A stretch of DNA of 10,527 nt from an uncultured Clostridium sp. (GTDB lineage: Bacteria > Bacillota > Clostridia > Lachnospirales > Lachnospiraceae): contig USBM01000057.1 in the NCBI GenBank assembly GCA_900552885.1, positions 1-10,527 on the forward strand. The letters run 5' to 3'. Within the stretch, counting starts at the first letter, position 1; the number at the start of each line of letters is the position of its first letter. The translations under genes were made by a program, and so were the position numbers. Positions 1 through 7,199 of the stretch are shown here, one piece after another. The notes below the pieces were generated by a model. That model had not been told where the DNA came from, ran no database searches, and was given only the letters and a program-made list of their open reading frames with translations.

Positions 1-3000
1 ACCCTTCTGTGTCACCGTTACAACATCTTCGTTACTTGATGTCCAATAAATAATATTAGATGCTAATTTCTTATTTGGAGAAAGTGTAGCTTTCACTTTC
101 ATCGTCTTACCTACTTTCAGATTCTTCGTCTTAACCTGAAGTTTTACCTTGGTAACGACTTTCTTCATAACCTGAATCTGGAAAGTCTTAACCAATCCAC
201 TCTCTGTCTTAACCGTGATCGTTGTCTTACCCGGATTCTTACCGGCCGTAATCTCACCATCTTCGTCCACGATTGCAACCTTTGGATTACTGCTGGTAAA
301 GGTAACTTCTTCCTCGTCTGCATCCTCCGGTAAAAATGCTATATTCAACTGCATTTTCTTCTTTGGTGCCAGCTTCATGGTTCCTGCGACCAGCATATTA
401 TCTGCTTTCTTCACATCCGCAGTTACCTGAATACCCGTTGCCTTTACCTCATCCGCCGCACTTGGTGTTGCAGGAGTCTGTGCAGGTGTGTTGCCGGTTG
501 CTCCTGTGACTGAACCACCATTTTGTCCACCTGATCCGTTTGGCTTACTAGTATCTTTGCTCGGCTCAACCTCACCGGAACCTCCCGGATTCTGACCCGG
601 ATCTTTGCCTGAATCATCCGGATCCGGCTTTTCTTCCGTCTTTTTCTTCGCAACAGCAAGTGTTGCCTTGCCCGTTATATTACTTCCATCTGCCGCCGTT
701 GCAATAATATCCACTGTACCTTCACTAAGTACTGTCACAACACCGGTTGAATCAACCGTCGCAATCTTTGAATCACTGGTCTTCCATGTTACTTGTTTGT
801 TCGTTGCATTCTCCGGCAAAACAGTTGCGGTTGCTTTTACCGTTGCGGATTGATCATCAGTTAATTCGATTGCATTCTTGTCCAAATTAACATTGATTCC
901 CGTTACTGCGATCACTGCATTCTGAACCGTTCGGCTGATTGCCTCCTGCTTTGAATCAATCTCGCCAGAACTTACAGTTACTGTTAATTGAGTCGTATAA
1001 TTTCCTGCCACCTTACCATTTTTCAATTTCACTATAACCGTACGGCTCTCCCCGGACTTCAACTGTTCTAACTTAGACTCATCCAGCATAAACGCATCTG
1101 AATCAATCGCTAAATTCAACTCGTCAAATGTTACATTGGTATTATTAGCAATCTTAACTGCAACACCGTCGCCATCCTCAACATAACCTGTAGTTAAATC
1201 CTGTGCCTGCTGCACTGTAACATCTAATGTTCCGGTGATCTTGGTATACACCGCTTCAAATGCGATATCTCCATCAACTGTCTGCTCTTCTCCAGCCTTT
1301 CCTACAGATTCAACATCTCCTCCTGCTCGTCTCCATCCCTCCGGATGATATCCTTTCTTTATCGGAAGGCTCGGCAATGTAATCTTGCTATTCAATGCCG
1401 CCTCTTTAGGCTGATCAATTATCTCATCATCATCCTTAAATATAATCGTCGCAAAAACAACCTTCTCACCATTCTGATCTACCACATCCTTTATATTATA
1501 TATTGGATTATTCTTCTTTGTTACATTGGAACCAACCGTACACCCACCTACTACAATCGTAGCATTCTCATTCTCTGTATCAACTTGAATTGGTATCACA
1601 CTGGTTGCAGTTTCTCCTACATTTGCAGTAAGATTTCCCCCGATCAGATCAATTTCTGTATCTGCTTTCAATGCCGGCAGGGAATCTGTTCCATTTGCAG
1701 TTATATCACCACCATTTACAATGATCTTACCTGCTACAATCGCTCCATCCATTCCTGCGTCTACAGTCAATTTACCGGCTGACACATTCTCATTCTTATC
1801 GATTGTAATAGTTGCATCACTTGCAAGACCTTCCTTTACAACATTCTCTCCTTCCAATTTTACAGATATATTAGCTGTGGAAGTTATTGACTTAGCATTG
1901 GCATTAACAAGAATTATCTCCGCACCATTGCTCACTACCGTAATATCTGTTCCATCACCGGTTAATGTATATGTCTTATCCTTGTTGTTCAATGTAAGGA
2001 GCTTGTTCGTCGAATCATATGTAATCGTTTCATTATGTGCTTCTACATACTCAGCATCCTTTAATTTACTCAAATCTACAATGTAGGTATCTTTCTCACT
2101 TAGATACGTCTTTACTGTAACCAACGCACCTGCTGCACCTGCCTCTACCTCATCTGTTGCCGCATAGCGCAGTGCAAACGTATAATCCGAATATGGGGAA
2201 AGCTTCTCAAACTTTGGACTTTCCTGCCACCTATATTCATTCCCCTGCTTGATACCATATTCTACCATTTGCTCACCGACATAAGTGGATAATGTAACAC
2301 TAGAATCCGTCTTACTTGCAACTGTAGGTGCAATTAGTTTTAACGTATTTTCTTTCTTTGTTACTGTTATAGTGACAGGTAATTCTGCCGTCGCATACGC
2401 ATCCGTATCTGTCGGCTTAAATACTAATGTATAGCTGCCGGCATTCTTTGTTGTAAGAATTGTATCATCCAAAAGTGCATTTCCATCTTTCTTCCAACTA
2501 AGAGTTCCCTCTTTTGTGATATCCACTTTTTTCGCTGTAACCGTATAATCCTTGATAATATCCTTAAGCGTCGTTCCCGATACTACAGAAATAGCTATAC
2601 TACCACTAATAACCGTCTGCGTTGGCGGTGCTTTTGTAACCGTCACTTTACAAGTTGCAGTAAATCCACCATCGTCTGTTGTAACTGTGATGGTTGCGGT
2701 TCCTGCTTTAACCGCTGTTACAACTCCGGTATCACTTACTGTTACCACATCGGTATCAGAAGATGACCATGTTACTTTTTTGTTTGTTGCACTCTTCGGT
2801 GTAATACTTGCTGTCAGTGAAACAGTCTTTCCTTCTTCAATTGTTGTCGTCTCTGGTGTCACAGCAACAGATTCTACGGAAGTAGTAGTACTTCCTCCAC
2901 TAAATTCTGATCCACCATAGAATTTCTCATTAATGGTCTGGTCACTGAATCCTTCTTCTGTACTATTCTTATTTTCTAAATACAATGCAGCTAATGCTCC

Positions 3001-5304
3001 TACAAAAGATGCATTATAATCAAGTGTCACCTCACTTGTATGATCATCATCCATTAAATCAACATATGTAGAAAAGTCACTTGTTCTAGGTCCACCTACC
3101 AAAGCTCCAAACAATGTATATTTCGAAACAACACTGGCATCACGAAATTTATCCCATCCATTTAATCCCGATGCTGCTCTATGATGCGGTTGCTTCGGCG
3201 AATTTTCATTATAACCAACTACAAGATTCTTTTTTAAAGAATTATTACCTAAAATAATACTCATCTGATATTTCGCCCAATCCGGATATGCGGTCTGCCC
3301 ATTCATCTTCTTATTATATATCATTGCCATCAACTGGGCATTACAGTTATATCTGGCAGAACCCCATTCACTGTAACAATAGTATTTATCCTTGCTGCTG
3401 TTGGCAATATTAACAAGTCCTCCATTAACCTTATCCAATAATGACGAATCATTATCCGGTGAATATAATGCAGCGGCTTGATATACATTGTCCCAATCGT
3501 ACAAATTACCTGCACAAGCATATACATCTGATGTTTTATACGCATTCTTGTATGAACTATCTTTCGTCGCCTTATATAACATTGCAGCCGCAAATGCATA
3601 ATCATCGACATAGCTGGAAGAGCCATAGAACGAACCATCCTTCGTACCAATTGCTCCATTATATTTCTTTGCAAACGCAAACAACTTTTTTGCATATTCC
3701 AGATCGTCTACATTTCCAAAGTTTATATAATTGATTGCTAACGCCGCAGCCGTTTCTGACACAATATCTGTCGCCGGATTACTAGCAGTCGCAACTAATG
3801 TAAAATACCTCTCCGTAGCCGTTTCGTCCTCTACTTCTGGTGCCGTCCACTTATTATGATCCGGCTGGCCGTGCCCTACCTGATAGCAGAATGCTTCGAC
3901 TTCCTTATTTGAATTGAGTACCGTACACCGCTTTACATATTCACAATAATGATCCACTATCGTTTTCAAATGCCCTGTTTGTCCTAACTCATCATAAGCC
4001 TGACCAAATTCCATATAACCCATTCCTAATGCGGACATCGCCTGCGCCATCGGCAGGCCAAACTTTACATGATCGCCTGCATCGTGAAATCCTCCCACGG
4101 CAGGATATGTCTTTCCATTATATGTGAACTTATCATTAACATGACAATTGCCTCGCCATCCATTATACTTCTCACTTGAATAAAGCGACTTCTTATTCAC
4201 TTCATCACCACACATGTTAGCGTCATAAAAATACAACGAATATTGCAGTGCTTTTGCGAAGTTATATCCAACAGTTGAATCAATCGTTCCTATATCACTT
4301 CCGTCAAATGTTCCACCGCCAGACTCCCCCGATCCACCTGACCCGCCAGAAGATCCACTTGCCTGTGTTGCATTATTCACAACCGAATCAAATACTCCAC
4401 TTGCACTATTTCCCGTCTTGTAATATACAATTGCGCTTCCTGTATCAATATCATTAGATCCAGTATAGTTAAACTTATAATTATCTTCAGCGGTAGAACC
4501 AAAACTTCCCCCTGCCGTAATTACTCCACTTGAACTATCACTCGGTGTCAGATACAAATAAGAATCCGTATAACTTAGCTTAACCTTTGCCCAACTAGTA
4601 TCCCATGCCTGTGATGAAGTAATTCCTGTCACTGGAATTGCCACAATCCAATCACTAATCGATTCTGATAATCTATTACTTACTTGTAAATAGTATGCAT
4701 GATAACTTCCATCAATCTTCTCCTTTACAATAGTGGCTTTCACCTTATCAGACTTCTGACCAATTACAGCAGGATCTGTAGCTGTTGCATCGTCTCCTAT
4801 ATCTCCGGATGATTCACCAACCTTATAGGTTAATGTAACCGTTGCATTTGCAATAGCAGAAGATACAATCTGAAAGCCTGCACCGCTTCCTGTCTTGCCT
4901 GCTTCAATCTCCGCATTTGTCCACACTTCTCCGGTTGTTTTATCCGTTCCTTTATATGTTACAACCGTAATTGTATTTCCTGACTGTGATGCCCCATTCC
5001 ATCCGGCATTCCAACTTGATGCATCCTGGCACATTATAGTTACTTGCCAATCGCTAATCAACTGTTCTGAATTATTATGCACAATAACATCATATTGTGT
5101 TAAATCAACCGATGGTGTATCCCCCCATTTTCCAGCTGGAATAATACCATTCTCCTTCAACTCTACATAAACCGGCCGTGACTCATCAATCGCATTACTC
5201 ACTGTCTCTGCTGCTTCAACCTTCCCTGCCGGCACCATCACCAGACTACACAACATAACGAGTGCCATGATCCATGCACCCCATCGTTTCACGTTCCTTT
5301 TCAT
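1..5304 (-). CDS. Secreted multidomain GH9 endoglucanase/cellulase, C-terminus beyond the window
   Basis: The frame is open for 1768 codons from ATG at 5304 to base 1 with no stop, so the C-terminus is missing. AGGAGG (5315-5320) lies 10 nt upstream. Residues 1-32 are a signal peptide (KR-rich start, hydrophobic core, cleavage near VEA-AE). Residues 46-165 and 186-296 are two CBM2-like beta-sandwich modules with the 'ISDW' and 'W-x-x-x-W' patterns, probably cellulose-binding. A Gly/Ser linker spans 315-333. Residues 346-776 form the GH9 domain: GFHDAGDHVKFGLP (catalytic-type Asp408 and Asp411), the PHHR signature (706-709) and SEVTLDYNA with the expected general acid Glu758. GH9 enzymes hydrolyse beta-1,4-glucans. 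Next come BIG_2 (809-890), an Ig-like module (about 897-984), FN3-like (985-1066), a beta-helix-like region (1072-1270), an InlB-type repeat (1281-1353), an unassigned beta-rich module (1355-1446), BIG_2 (1463-1552), a Pro/Gly/Ser/Thr linker (1553-1618) and two more BIG_2, the last cut by the edge. No dockerin or SLH is visible. It probably acts outside the cell or on the wall. Substrate is inferred from family only. Confidence 0.95.
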   Translation of the reverse strand, partial: MKRNVKRWGAWIMALVMLCSLVMVPAGKVEAAETVSNAIDESRPVYVELKENGIIPAGKWGDTPSVDLTQYDVIVHNNSEQLISDWQVTIMCQDASSWNAGWNGASQSGNTITVVTYKGTDKTTGEVWTNAEIEAGKTGSGAGFQIVSSAIANATVTLTYKVGESSGDIGDDATATDPAVIGQKSDKVKATIVKEKIDGSYHAYYLQVSNRLSESISDWIVAIPVTGITSSQAWDTSWAKVKLSYTDSYLYLTPSDSSSGVITAGGSFGSTAEDNYKFNYTGSNDIDTGSAIVYYKTGNSASGVFDSVVNNATQASGSSGGSGGSGESGGGTFDGSDIGTIDSTVGYNFAKALQYSLYFYDANMCGDEVNKKSLYSSEKYNGWRGNCHVNDKFTYNGKTYPAVGGFHDAGDHVKFGLPMAQAMSALGMGYMEFGQAYDELGQTGHLKTIVDHYCEYVKRCTVLNSNKEVEAFCYQVGHGQPDHNKWTAPEVEDETATERYFTLVATASNPATDIVSETAAALAINYINFGNVDDLEYAKKLFAFAKKYNGAIGTKDGSFYGSSSYVDDYAFAAAMLYKATKDSSYKNAYKTSDVYACAGNLYDWDNVYQAAALYSPDNDSSLLDKVNGGLVNIANSSKDKYYCYSEWGSARYNCNAQLMAMIYNKKMNGQTAYPDWAKYQMSIILGNNSLKKNLVVGYNENSPKQPHHRAASGLNGWDKFRDASVVSKYTLFGALVGGPRTSDFSTYVDLMDDDHTSEVTLDYNASFVGALAALYLENKNSTEEGFSDQTINEKFYGGSEFSGGSTTTSVESVAVTPETTTIEEGKTVSLTASITPKSATNKKVTWSSSDTDVVTVSDTGVVTAVKAGTATITVTTDDGGFTATCKVTVTKAPPTQTVISGSIAISVVSGTTLKDIIKDYTVTAKKVDITKEGTLSWKKDGNALLDDTILTTKNAGSYTLVFKPTDTDAYATAELPVTITVTKKENTLKLIAPTVASKTDSSVTLSTYVGEQMVEYGIKQGNEYRWQESPKFEKLSPYSDYTFALRYAATDEVEAGAAGALVTVKTYLSEKDTYIVDLSKLKDAEYVEAHNETITYDSTNKLLTLNNKDKTYTLTGDGTDITVVSNGAEIILVNANAKSITSTANISVKLEGENVVKEGLASDATITIDKNENVSAGKLTVDAGMDGAIVAGKIIVNGGDITANGTDSLPALKADTEIDLIGGNLTANVGETATSVIPIQVDTENENATIVVGGCTVGSNVTKKNNPIYNIKDVVDQNGEKVVFATIIFKDDDEIIDQPKEAALNSKITLPSLPIKKGYHPEGWRRAGGDVESVGKAGEEQTVDGDIAFEAVYTKITGTLDVTVQQAQDLTTGYVEDGDGVAVKIANNTNVTFDELNLAIDSDAFMLDESKLEQLKSGESRTVIVKLKNGKVAGNYTTQLTVTVSSGEIDSKQEAISRTVQNAVIAVTGINVNLDKNAIELTDDQSATVKATATVLPENATNKQVTWKTSDSKIATVDSTGVVTVLSEGTVDIIATAADGSNITGKATLAVAKKKTEEKPDPDDSGKDPGQNPGGSGEVEPSKDTSKPNGSGGQNGGSVTGATGNTPAQTPATPSAADEVKATGIQVTADVKKADNMLVAGTMKLAPKKKMQLNIAFLPEDADEEEVTFTSSNPKVAIVDEDGEITAGKNPGKTTITVKTESGLVKTFQIQVMKKVVTKVKLQVKTKNLKVGKTMKVKATLSPNKKLASNIIYWTSSNEDVVTVTQKG

Positions 5305-5329
5305 AAAATATACTCCTCCTTCTCTCTTA

Positions 5330-6250
5330 TCATTTTACCTTCTTGCTTACTGTTTTCCAGTTACCATACACCATTTTGTCAAGTTTCAGATAGGTGCGGA
5401 CTCTTACATAATATTTCTTGCCGCTTTTCAGACGTTTTCCCCTATATTTGGTAATCGCCTTGCTTGTGGTATTAGTCTCTACTTTGTACGTCTTCTTTCC
5501 CTTGAAATTCTTGTTCGGAGATATCTGTATCTGATATCCATCAATTCCGATTCCCCGTTTCCAGTTAAGTGTCAGTTTCTTCTTACCTGCGGTTACTTTC
5601 AACCCTGATACATTCGCAACCGTCACTGACTTTTCCATCGTTTCTTCGGTTATCTCTTCCTGTTCCGTTGTTGTCTCTACCTGCGATCCGTCAATCAGAC
5701 TCGTTGTTGTCGATGTATCCTTTGCCACCCGGTAAGCAATCGTTGCATTCGCCGGCTGGGTAACCGCTGTCAGATCATCATATCCAAAACATTGTACCCA
5801 ATAAGTTCCTTTCTTCGTAACCAGACACCCGATTCCAATTGTCTCATAGCCACCATTCAATATGTTAGCCTTATGTCCCTGTGAAGTCATCCAGCCTTTC
5901 ATAACATCTCTTGGTGTACTATATCCCCATGCAATATTCTCTCCATACATCTTGTCACTTGCAGTAAAACAATCTTCTCCATTCGGTCTCATATGAGAAA
6001 ATGATACTTCTGTCTCTGCAGCCCTCATCATTGCTGCATTCAACAAATCTGCATCCATAGCAAGAGGCACCGCCCCTACCGCTGCCCGCTCCTGATTAAC
6101 CAGTTCCAACACCTGATACGCATAATCGTATCGTGCTGTACCGGACACATCCTGCGTATTCGCCGCATAGACTGCCTGCCCGGAAATCCAGACCGCTACT
6201 CCAATCACAAAGAGTCCTACTGAATGTTTCATCTTGCTTACTATATTCAT
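5330..6250 (-). CDS. Secreted CAP/SCP-domain protein with C-terminal FN3 domain
   Basis: A 306-residue protein; the stop is TGA at 5330-5332. ATG at 6250 is chosen over the internal ATG (Met7) because AAGGA (6261-6265) sits 10 nt upstream. Residues 1-29 form a signal peptide ending VYA-AN. Residues 44-156 are a CAP domain (SCP/PR-1, bacterial YkwD-like): LVNQERAAVG, then His86 (FSHMRP), Glu104 (YGENIAWG) and His126 (SQGHKANIL), the conserved cavity residues. A Thr/Glu-rich linker (about 178-208) leads to a basic FN3-type module (210-306) with the KKLTLNW and YYVRVRTY strands. Bacterial CAP proteins are secreted, but their biochemical role is poorly defined, so no activity is assigned. The FN3 tail suggests wall or matrix association. 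It lies 25 bp upstream of the GH9 gene on the same strand with no terminator between them, so co-transcription is likely. Confidence 0.93.
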   Translation of the reverse strand: MNIVSKMKHSVGLFVIGVAVWISGQAVYAANTQDVSGTARYDYAYQVLELVNQERAAVGAVPLAMDADLLNAAMMRAAETEVSFSHMRPNGEDCFTASDKMYGENIAWGYSTPRDVMKGWMTSQGHKANILNGGYETIGIGCLVTKKGTYWVQCFGYDDLTAVTQPANATIAYRVAKDTSTTTSLIDGSQVETTTEQEEITEETMEKSVTVANVSGLKVTAGKKKLTLNWKRGIGIDGYQIQISPNKNFKGKKTYKVETNTTSKAITKYRGKRLKSGKKYYVRVRTYLKLDKMVYGNWKTVSKKVK

Positions 6251-6270
6251 TTGTATACCATCCTTTTAAT

Positions 6271-6303
6271 TTATTGCATAGCTACTGCCGCGCGAATGTT
6301 CAT
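6271..6303 (-). other. Possible 10-codon leader ORF upstream of the CAP gene
   Basis: The tiny ORF reads MNIRAAVAMQ and ends in TAA at 6271-6273. GGAGG (6311-6315) lies 7 nt before its ATG, which is ideal Shine-Dalgarno spacing. Both the GGAGG and the ATG fall inside the repeated hairpin at 6301-6327, so initiation would depend on RNA folding. The stop is 20 nt before the CAP start codon, close enough for coupling. It may be a chance product of the repeat sequence. Confidence 0.25.
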
Positions 6304-6392
6304 CTCGAATCCTCCGGATTCTCGATGTTCGTTACACTCTATCGCATGAACGCCATCTCGAATCCTCCGGATTCTCGATGTTCGTTGCACTC
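6301..6392. repeat. Two 39-bp direct repeats, each with a 27-bp hairpin
   Basis: Bases 6301-6339 and 6354-6392 are identical apart from one base (A at 6334, G at 6387), 53 bp apart. Each starts with a 27-bp imperfect palindrome (6301-6327 and 6354-6380) and continues with a 12-bp tail. Read as minus-strand RNA, each palindrome gives CAUC/GAUG, a tandem G-A mismatch, GAAUCC/GGAUUC and a GGA loop. The near identity implies recent duplication or selection. It could be a dispersed REP- or MITE-like family; I cannot test copy number here. Confidence 0.85.
6339..6356 (-). other. Possible 5-codon leader ORF in the other repeat copy
   Basis: ATG at 6356 follows GGAGG (6364-6368) by 7 nt and reads MAFMR, then TAG (6339-6341). 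The ORF lies across the 3' strand of the predicted closing stem (6344-6353), so translating it and forming that stem would exclude each other. At five codons this could easily be chance. Confidence 0.18.
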
Positions 6393-6460
6393 ACATAATT
6401 TTCATCGAAGTCATAAGTCTGCAAGCAGCCTATGACTTCTTATGAAAATTGCGTTCATGC
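6344..6460 (-). ncRNA. Predicted three-way-junction RNA in the CAP-GH9 leader
   Basis: Read as minus-strand RNA. A perfect 10-bp stem pairs 6451-6460 with 6344-6353 (GCAUGAACGC with GCGUUCAUGC). Directly inside it is a 54-nt hairpin (6397-6450): 9 bp, a 2x1 internal loop, 9 bp, G-U and G-C pairs, a bulged A, 3 bp and a CUUG tetraloop. After a 16-nt joint (6381-6396) the 27-nt repeat hairpin (6354-6380) abuts the closing stem. The structure begins about 4 nt after the predicted transcription start. It resembles a cis-regulatory leader, but no known riboswitch class was recognised. A MITE with 10-bp terminal inverted repeats is the main alternative. Confidence 0.5.
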
Positions 6461-6470
6461 TTATACGTTC

Positions 6471-6499
6471 ATTATACCGTAAACGAGTTTTGTGAACAA
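6471..6499 (-). promoter_or_regulatory. Predicted promoter of the CAP-GH9 operon
   Basis: On the minus strand a perfect -10 TATAAT (6471-6476) is preceded by a 17-bp spacer and a weak -35 TTGTTC (6494-6499). The -35 overlaps an inverted repeat (6490-6499), so a bound protein there would directly affect RNA polymerase. A weak -35 with a perfect -10 is typical of regulated promoters. Confidence 0.6.
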
Positions 6500-6549
6500 T
6501 GTTTTATATTTGGTAATTGTGCACAATCATTTTAGTAATTGTGCATAAC
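6489..6549. promoter_or_regulatory. Three operator-like inverted repeats in the divergent intergenic region
   Basis: The central site ATTGTGCACAAT (6516-6527) is a perfect 12-bp palindrome. Related sites are TTTGTGAACAAT (6489-6500), holding the palindrome TTGT-GA-ACAA, and ATTGTGCATAAC (6538-6549). The second and third share the direct repeat GTAATTGTGCA exactly 22 bp apart, about two helical turns. The first covers the -35 of the CAP-GH9 promoter. The pattern suggests cooperative binding of a dimeric repressor or activator; MarR-type or other winged-helix factors are possible, but the protein cannot be named. Confidence 0.55.
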
Positions 6550-6710
6550 TCTCTTTTATAACACCTGACATCATACTCTTTTACCAGAGCTCTTGCACCC
6601 GTTTCCAATCTATGTTACCCTTTTCTAAGAATCATTTTATATAGATGAATTATCTTTACCGTAGTTTATTACGCAACTTATTACATACAACCAACCCGGA
6701 GGATTACACT

Positions 6711-7085
6711 ATGGCCAACAACAGCAAGATTTTATTATTCCATGTAGAACCCGCAACCTGCAGACAGATCGAATCCATCTGCCGGACACTGCACATTCAG
6801 GTCATTAAAGTCAAGCCAACTTCTTATGAACAGACATTAGGATATCTTGCCGGCATTTCCGGCTTCAACCGACAGAACAAGACCTATACCGGACCTGAAT
6901 TTCCATCTGAAATGCTGGTGTTTGCCGGTATGGACTCAGAGCTTGTCGATGCATTTCTTGATGCATACAAAAAAGCCTCCATTCCACCAATTGGACTGAA
7001 GGCTATTCTGACACAACATAATATATTCTGGACAGCAACGGCTCTTTATAGAGAATTATTCCGAGAGCATACATCTATGCATTAG
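6711..7085 (+). CDS. DUF3783 domain-containing cytoplasmic protein
   Basis: A 124-residue protein ending in TAG at 7083-7085. ATG at 6711 is chosen because GGAGG lies 8 nt upstream; the frame stays open to an ATG at 6645, which has no good ribosome site. There is no signal peptide or membrane segment. Residues 4-35 look like an alpha/beta start (KILLFHVEPATCRQIESICRTL). The C-terminal part (about 66-120) matches DUF3783: MLVFAGMDSELVDAFLDAYK, then the diagnostic LKAILTQHNIFW (96-107) and LYRELFREH. The family's function is unknown. The gene is transcribed away from the CAP-GH9 operon and shares its 460-bp upstream region, so the operator-like sites at 6489-6549 could serve both. No convincing promoter was found; the best -10 is a weak TATATA at 6638-6643. 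Confidence 0.85.
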   Translation: MANNSKILLFHVEPATCRQIESICRTLHIQVIKVKPTSYEQTLGYLAGISGFNRQNKTYTGPEFPSEMLVFAGMDSELVDAFLDAYKKASIPPIGLKAILTQHNIFWTATALYRELFREHTSMH

Positions 7086-7199
7086 ATGCATCTTCTCTTC
7101 ACAATATACTCCTTATTGGCTGAGTCATTCCGACCATCTCAAAGTACAAAAATACACTTGTGATTCACCGGTGCAATATCAACCAGGCAATGCTTACTC
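7086..7199. other. Convergent intergenic gap, no terminator seen
   Basis: This gap separates the plus-strand DUF3783 gene from the end of the minus-strand XRE gene. It holds two short perfect palindromes, AGATGCATCT (7084-7093, overlapping the stop) and CACCGGTG. Neither is followed by a T-run on either strand, so no intrinsic terminator can be called. Confidence 0.4.

Larger units (their letters stand above)
6251..6464 (-). promoter_or_regulatory. Long structured 5' leader of the CAP-GH9 operon
   Basis: From the predicted start near 6464 to the CAP start codon the leader is about 214 nt. In transcript order it holds the three-way-junction fold (6460-6344), the second repeat hairpin (6327-6301), a 10-codon mini-ORF and the CAP Shine-Dalgarno (6261-6265). 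There is no T-run after any hairpin, so transcription attenuation is not supported. Control of translation or of mRNA stability would fit better. Its function is inference. Confidence 0.45.

Noticed and set aside
215..4457. Many plus-strand and out-of-frame ORFs of 60-145 codons opposite the GH9 gene
   Set aside because: All lie inside a continuous 1768-codon minus-strand frame with clear domain matches; their products are low-complexity and lack ribosome sites.
1..5304. Cellulosomal dockerin or cohesin, or SLH anchor, in the GH9 protein
   Set aside because: No duplicated Ca-binding dockerin motif, cohesin or SLH segment is visible in the 1768 residues present; one could still lie beyond the left edge.
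6301..6392. Two near-identical repeats as a minimal CRISPR array
   Set aside because: Only two units with a 14-bp gap, an internal ATG and Shine-Dalgarno, and no cas genes; a structured repeat is a better description.
6397..6450. The 54-nt hairpin as an intrinsic terminator
   Set aside because: Neither strand has a T-run after it, and it lies right after a promoter in the leader of the operon.
6489..6500. CRP/FNR-type site from the TTGTGA half
   Set aside because: The matching TCACA half at the usual spacing is absent; the symmetry is a compact 10-12 bp palindrome instead.
6645..6710. Upstream in-frame ATG for the DUF3783 gene at 6645
   Set aside because: No Shine-Dalgarno there, whereas the ATG at 6711 has GGAGG at ideal spacing, and the extra 22 residues do not look like part of the domain.
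7084..7093. Palindrome AGATGCATCT at the end of the DUF3783 gene as a terminator
   Set aside because: No loop and no T-run follow; it is too short for an intrinsic terminator.
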